Source: Monomorium pharaonis
Taxonomy: Eukaryota; Arthropoda; Insecta; Hymenoptera; Formicidae
Length of the DNA stretch: 64,000 nt
NCBI RefSeq assembly: GCF_013373865.1
Contig: NW_023415788.1
Location: 12,415-76,414 of the forward strand
Reading direction: 5' to 3'
Part shown: positions 60,870-64,000 of the stretch, piece by piece
Layout of the letters: each line of letters begins with the position of its first letter
Position numbering within the stretch: the first letter of the stretch is position 1
Program-made: the position numbers and the translations under genes
Notes under the pieces: generated by a model
What the model was told of the DNA's origin: nothing
The model's input: the letters and a program-made list of their open reading frames with translations, nothing else
The model's database searches: none

Positions 60870-61836
60870 CATGTTTAAACCTTGTACCATATATATGTCG
60901 AGAACGATTAGAGATATGATCTTAAGATAAGCACTAGGATTATCAGAGGTTTTCGAATTAATTAATTAATTATTTAATTAGTTAAACCTTGTAACGTGTA
61001 TATCTCGAGAACGGTTGGAGATACAAACTTGGGACAAGTATTAGTATTATCAGAGGTCTTTGAATTAATTAATTAATTAAATAATTAATTAATTAATTAA
61101 TTAAACCTTGTAACGTGTATATCTCGAGAACGGTTAGAGATACAAACTTGGGATAAATATTAGTATTATCAGATGTCTTCGAATTAATTAATTAATTAAA
61201 TAAATAAATAATTAATTAATTAATTAAACCTTGTATTATGTATATCTCGAGAACGGTTGGAGATACGAACTTGAGATAAGCATTAGTATTATCAGATGTT
61301 TTCGGATTAATTAATTAATTAAAATTTAATTAACTATTAATTAATTAATTAAATTTTGAAACATGCAAATCTCGAGAACGGTTGCAGATGCGAACTTGGG
61401 ATAAGCAGTGGTATCATCAGAACACTTTAGAGACTTTATGCTTATCTATAATTAGGTAATTAATTAATTAATAAACCTTGTAGCATGTGTATCTCGAGAA
61501 CGGTTAGAGATACGAACTTGGGAGAAGCACTAATATTATCGAATATCTTCGCATTAATTAATTAATTAAATAATTAATTATATAATTAATTAATTAAATT
61601 TTATACTATGTATATCTCGAGAACGGTTGGAGATACGACCTTGGAATAGGCACTAGTATTATCAGATGTTTTCGGATTAATTACATAATTAAAATTTAAT
61701 TAATTATTAATTAATTAGTTAAATTTAAAAAATGCAATCTCGAGAATGGTTGGAGATACGAACTTGGAATTAGCATTAGTATTATTAGATGTCTTCGGAT
61801 TAATTAATTAATTAGAATTTAATTAATTAATGTTTT
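60870..61836. repeat. Tandem repeat of ~120 bp with TATCTCGAGAACGGTT
   Basis: Eight units. Each has AAACCTTGTAACGTGTATAT, CTCGAGAACGGTTGGAGATA, CGAACTTGGGATAAGCA and TTAGTATTATCAGATGTCTT, followed by an ATTAATTAATTAAT stretch of variable length. The non-AT part is better conserved than the ATTA spacers. The repeated core includes the CTCGAG palindrome. Confidence 0.9.
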
Positions 61837-61961
61837 GTTTAAACATGTTGTAGTAAGTTAATCATAGCTTCATGGATTTAAGTTGCCTAACACCACAAAA
61901 TATATAATATCCGCACAGAATTACCTTTTTTTAAAAAAAGGTAAAGAAAAGACGCCAAATG

Positions 61962-61990
61962 TATGTGCGTGCGTGCGTGCATGTGTGTCT
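61962..61990. repeat. (TGCG)n-type short repeat
   Basis: TGTGCGTGCGTGCGTGCATG; the frames across it (61883-62074) are not convincing. Confidence 0.6.
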
Positions 61991-62029
61991 TTAAGGTTTT
62001 ACTATGCTTATGTTTGGATATATGAGACA

Positions 62030-62700
62030 GTACAACCAATATGTCTGGGCAATTTTTTTGTGACAGAATATTAGACTTCAATTGCATCGCATTATTTGAT
62101 GTCTAAAAGAAATGTTTATTAGGTTATTTATAATAAAAGTGTGAGAGAATGTTAGGTCGTATATTCCGCGTGTCGCAACAAAAAAAAACAATGATACGCA
62201 TACATACAAGTAGACATTTTCAATATGGAAGAGAAAGATAATATACATAATTTTAATACATATACACAAGCGGATAGAAATACAAAAATGATAGACATAC
62301 TAACTGTACTAATTTGGATACGTAATTTTTTTCAATGTGGAAGCATGTGAAAAAGGAAGTATTAATCTGAAATAGTGTAGTTAATATGTCTAGGCATTTC
62401 TATTTGCTTGAGTATGTGAGAGAATATTAAGCTTTTTGTCGCGTAATTTAGTTTGTTAAAAGCCTAATATTATAAGCAATAAAGTAACTTGAGAAAATGT
62501 TAATTTTCGTATTGTCGCAACAAAAAAAACAAAGTTATACACATACACATATGCAAGCAGATAAAAATATTTAGACATACTGACTATATACTATTGCAGA
62601 GTATCTTTTTCAATGTGAAAGCATGTGAAAAAACAGATATACTCCGAATAATATAGTTAGTAAGTTTATGCTCCGTATTATGCTCTATATATGTGTATTA
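62030..62700. repeat. Two diverged ~330-bp direct repeats
   Basis: Shared blocks in order: GTGAGAGAATRTTA, GTCGCAACAAAAAAAACAA, ACACATACACA, AGCRGATARAAAT, TAGACATACTRACT, AATGTGRAAGCATGTGAAAAA and ATARTRTAGTTARTA. The first unit is about 62030-62390 and the second 62395-62680. Confidence 0.65.
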
Positions 62701-62879
62701 GACCTTATACGCATTATTTATAAAAATAATTGTGAAATAATTAATGAAATAAACATGTGAATATTACAGATAAAGAATAAAACCAATATAACTTTGTTTT
62801 GTTATTTTAATTAAATCTGAGTCTCAATCTTTAATTAGATCTTGAAGACCTTCATATATATTATAAAAAGAAATAATCC

Positions 62880-63130
62880 AATGAACACAATAATGTTTGA
62901 AAAATATTTTTTGTAATGTTTGAGAAACATTTTTAAAAACATTTTTAAAAACATTAAAAAAAACATTTAAATAATGGGATAAGTCCCCTTTTTCTCATGA
63001 AAAAAATGTTTATTTTACATTTAAAAAATATTTTGTTATTATTTTTAATAAACATTTATTTAACGTTTAAACTAATTTTTTTTAATATTTACTGAACATT
63101 TGTTTAATGTTTTAAGAGCAAAAAATTGTT
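62880..63130. repeat. AAACATTT-rich low-complexity repeat
   Basis: Many AAACATTT and AATGTTT words on both strands. No gene. Confidence 0.6.
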
Positions 63131-63202
63131 TGCATTATTCAATCATTTTGATAAATTCAACGTAACCTCACCAGTCCAGCATCGCTTAATTTCTACGATA
63201 AC

Positions 63203-63775
63203 TTAGGGGAGAAGACTACATGTTTCAGCCAACCCACAGTCGTACCTGTTAGAACATGTTTAATTTATACGCCCGAAAAAAACGGTCACCCATCCAATTG
63301 TTAGCCACCGTCGACGTCGCTTGACTTCGAAGATCGTACGCAACCTAACACTTTGTGATGATCCATGAGTACTTCATGTTTATTCATACATATTTGTTAT
63401 AGATCATTTCAATAGCTGTTGTCAAAAGAATGAAACATGTATAGTTAACTCATGTTTTTATAATTAAACATAAAGTTTTAGAGTTTTTTTACTAATTTTT
63501 ACATATGCGAAATAGCTACATGTAGAATTACTTATGAAAAGATCTATTTTTGCTGTGTTTGTTAAAAAAATGAAGAATAGATGTCATTTTTATAATTTTT
63601 GAGTATTGTTTAATATGCCATATTGTTTCGATAATATATATTGTCTTAATCTTCACTTTCTTTATGTTCCGATGTTTCAATTTGTGTATCTTAGAGGTTT
63701 CATTTATACGCTTTTAACACTCTCATTATATAGATTCACTGTTCTTTTACACTTGATTTATGCTCCATAATTAGT
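63203..63775 (-). mobile_element. Element with a 5S rRNA-like segment, copy 2
   Basis: Shared with 59330-59905 over its length. The 5S-like part is 63345-63281 on the minus strand. Compared with insect 5S rRNA as I recall it, about 45 of 63 positions agree without a gap, and the C-box GGATGGGTGACCG is exact. The neighbouring TGCGTACGATC resembles the 5S CTCGTCCGATC. It ends in GGGGAGAAGACTA on the plus strand. Confidence 0.6.
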
Positions 63776-63849
63776 AACGCTTTCTAACCAGGAGTCAAAT
63801 ATTTAAAAAAAAAATATTTTTAACTTTTTAAATGTGAAATAATTACTAC

Positions 63850-64000
63850 ATAAATATCCCAGACAGCACACGGATATCCTAACGACATCCATAAGATGTC
63901 TTTACCCAGGTAGCAAGGTGTCGTCTAAAAGACGTCATTTTTGGGTCATATCCCATACAGCACAGAAAGATTGCAGCAACATTGTGGCAACATTTCAACG
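63850..64000. mobile_element. Partial inverted-repeat element ends at the window edge
   Basis: CCCAGACAGCACACGGATAT resembles the ends of the element at 58880-60183. Further CCCAGGTAGCAAGG and CCCATACAGCACAGA words follow. It is cut by the window. Confidence 0.4.

Overview
The window is eukaryotic nuclear DNA, most likely from an insect and plausibly an ant or another hymenopteran. Evidence: AT-rich intergenic sequence broken by GC-richer patches, intron-like splice signals, insect-type Helitron termini, a decayed non-LTR retrotransposon tail of the kind common in ants, a piggyBac-like Cys-rich C-terminus and many small inverted-repeat elements. There is no operon, ribosome binding site or other prokaryotic signal. 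No intact long protein-coding gene was found.

Layout. 1-16.3 kb: mostly single-copy DNA with GC-richer patches, several MITE-like elements, a nearly perfect 120-nt hairpin (4236-4355) just before a possible first exon, a short coding-like exon (5025-5181) and a two-exon coding-like fragment on the minus strand (15458-16070). 16.3-55.9 kb: a head-to-tail array of related Helitrons. All begin TCCTCTTATAAAATAGCC, and the three complete ones end in a GC-rich hairpin followed by CTAG: copy A 16344-27923, copy D 27924-40389, a 5' fragment E 40390-41026, copy B 41027-49124 inserted in E at an A|T site, and copy C from 49125 into an assembly gap (55863-55963). Copy D carries a broken Rep-helicase gene (34310-38413). 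A, B and C lack it and carry instead a possible spliced 67-codon mini-gene, a 1.1-kb palindrome, AT-rich palindromic DNA with a GC-rich island, and arrays of a roughly 157-bp repeat derived from the arms of a foldback element. The 3' end of A, D and B contains the same fragment of a non-LTR retrotransposon. 55.96-57.6 kb: a compact foldback element that looks like the source of the 157-bp satellite. 57.7-64 kb: transposon debris, namely a piggyBac-like C-terminal fragment, a 1.3-kb GATATCC-rich inverted-repeat element, two copies of an element containing a 5S rRNA-like segment, an eight-unit CTCGAG tandem repeat and other simple repeats.

How the parts relate. D has the coding structure of an autonomous Helitron but is broken by stops and frameshifts, so the near-identical A, B and C must have been mobilised by another source or copied by tandem duplication or rolling-circle read-through. 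The foldback arms inside A, B and C have expanded into satellite arrays of different length, so this locus looks like a snapshot of satellite DNA forming from a transposon inside a Helitron array. All identifications come from reading the sequence; no database search was possible.
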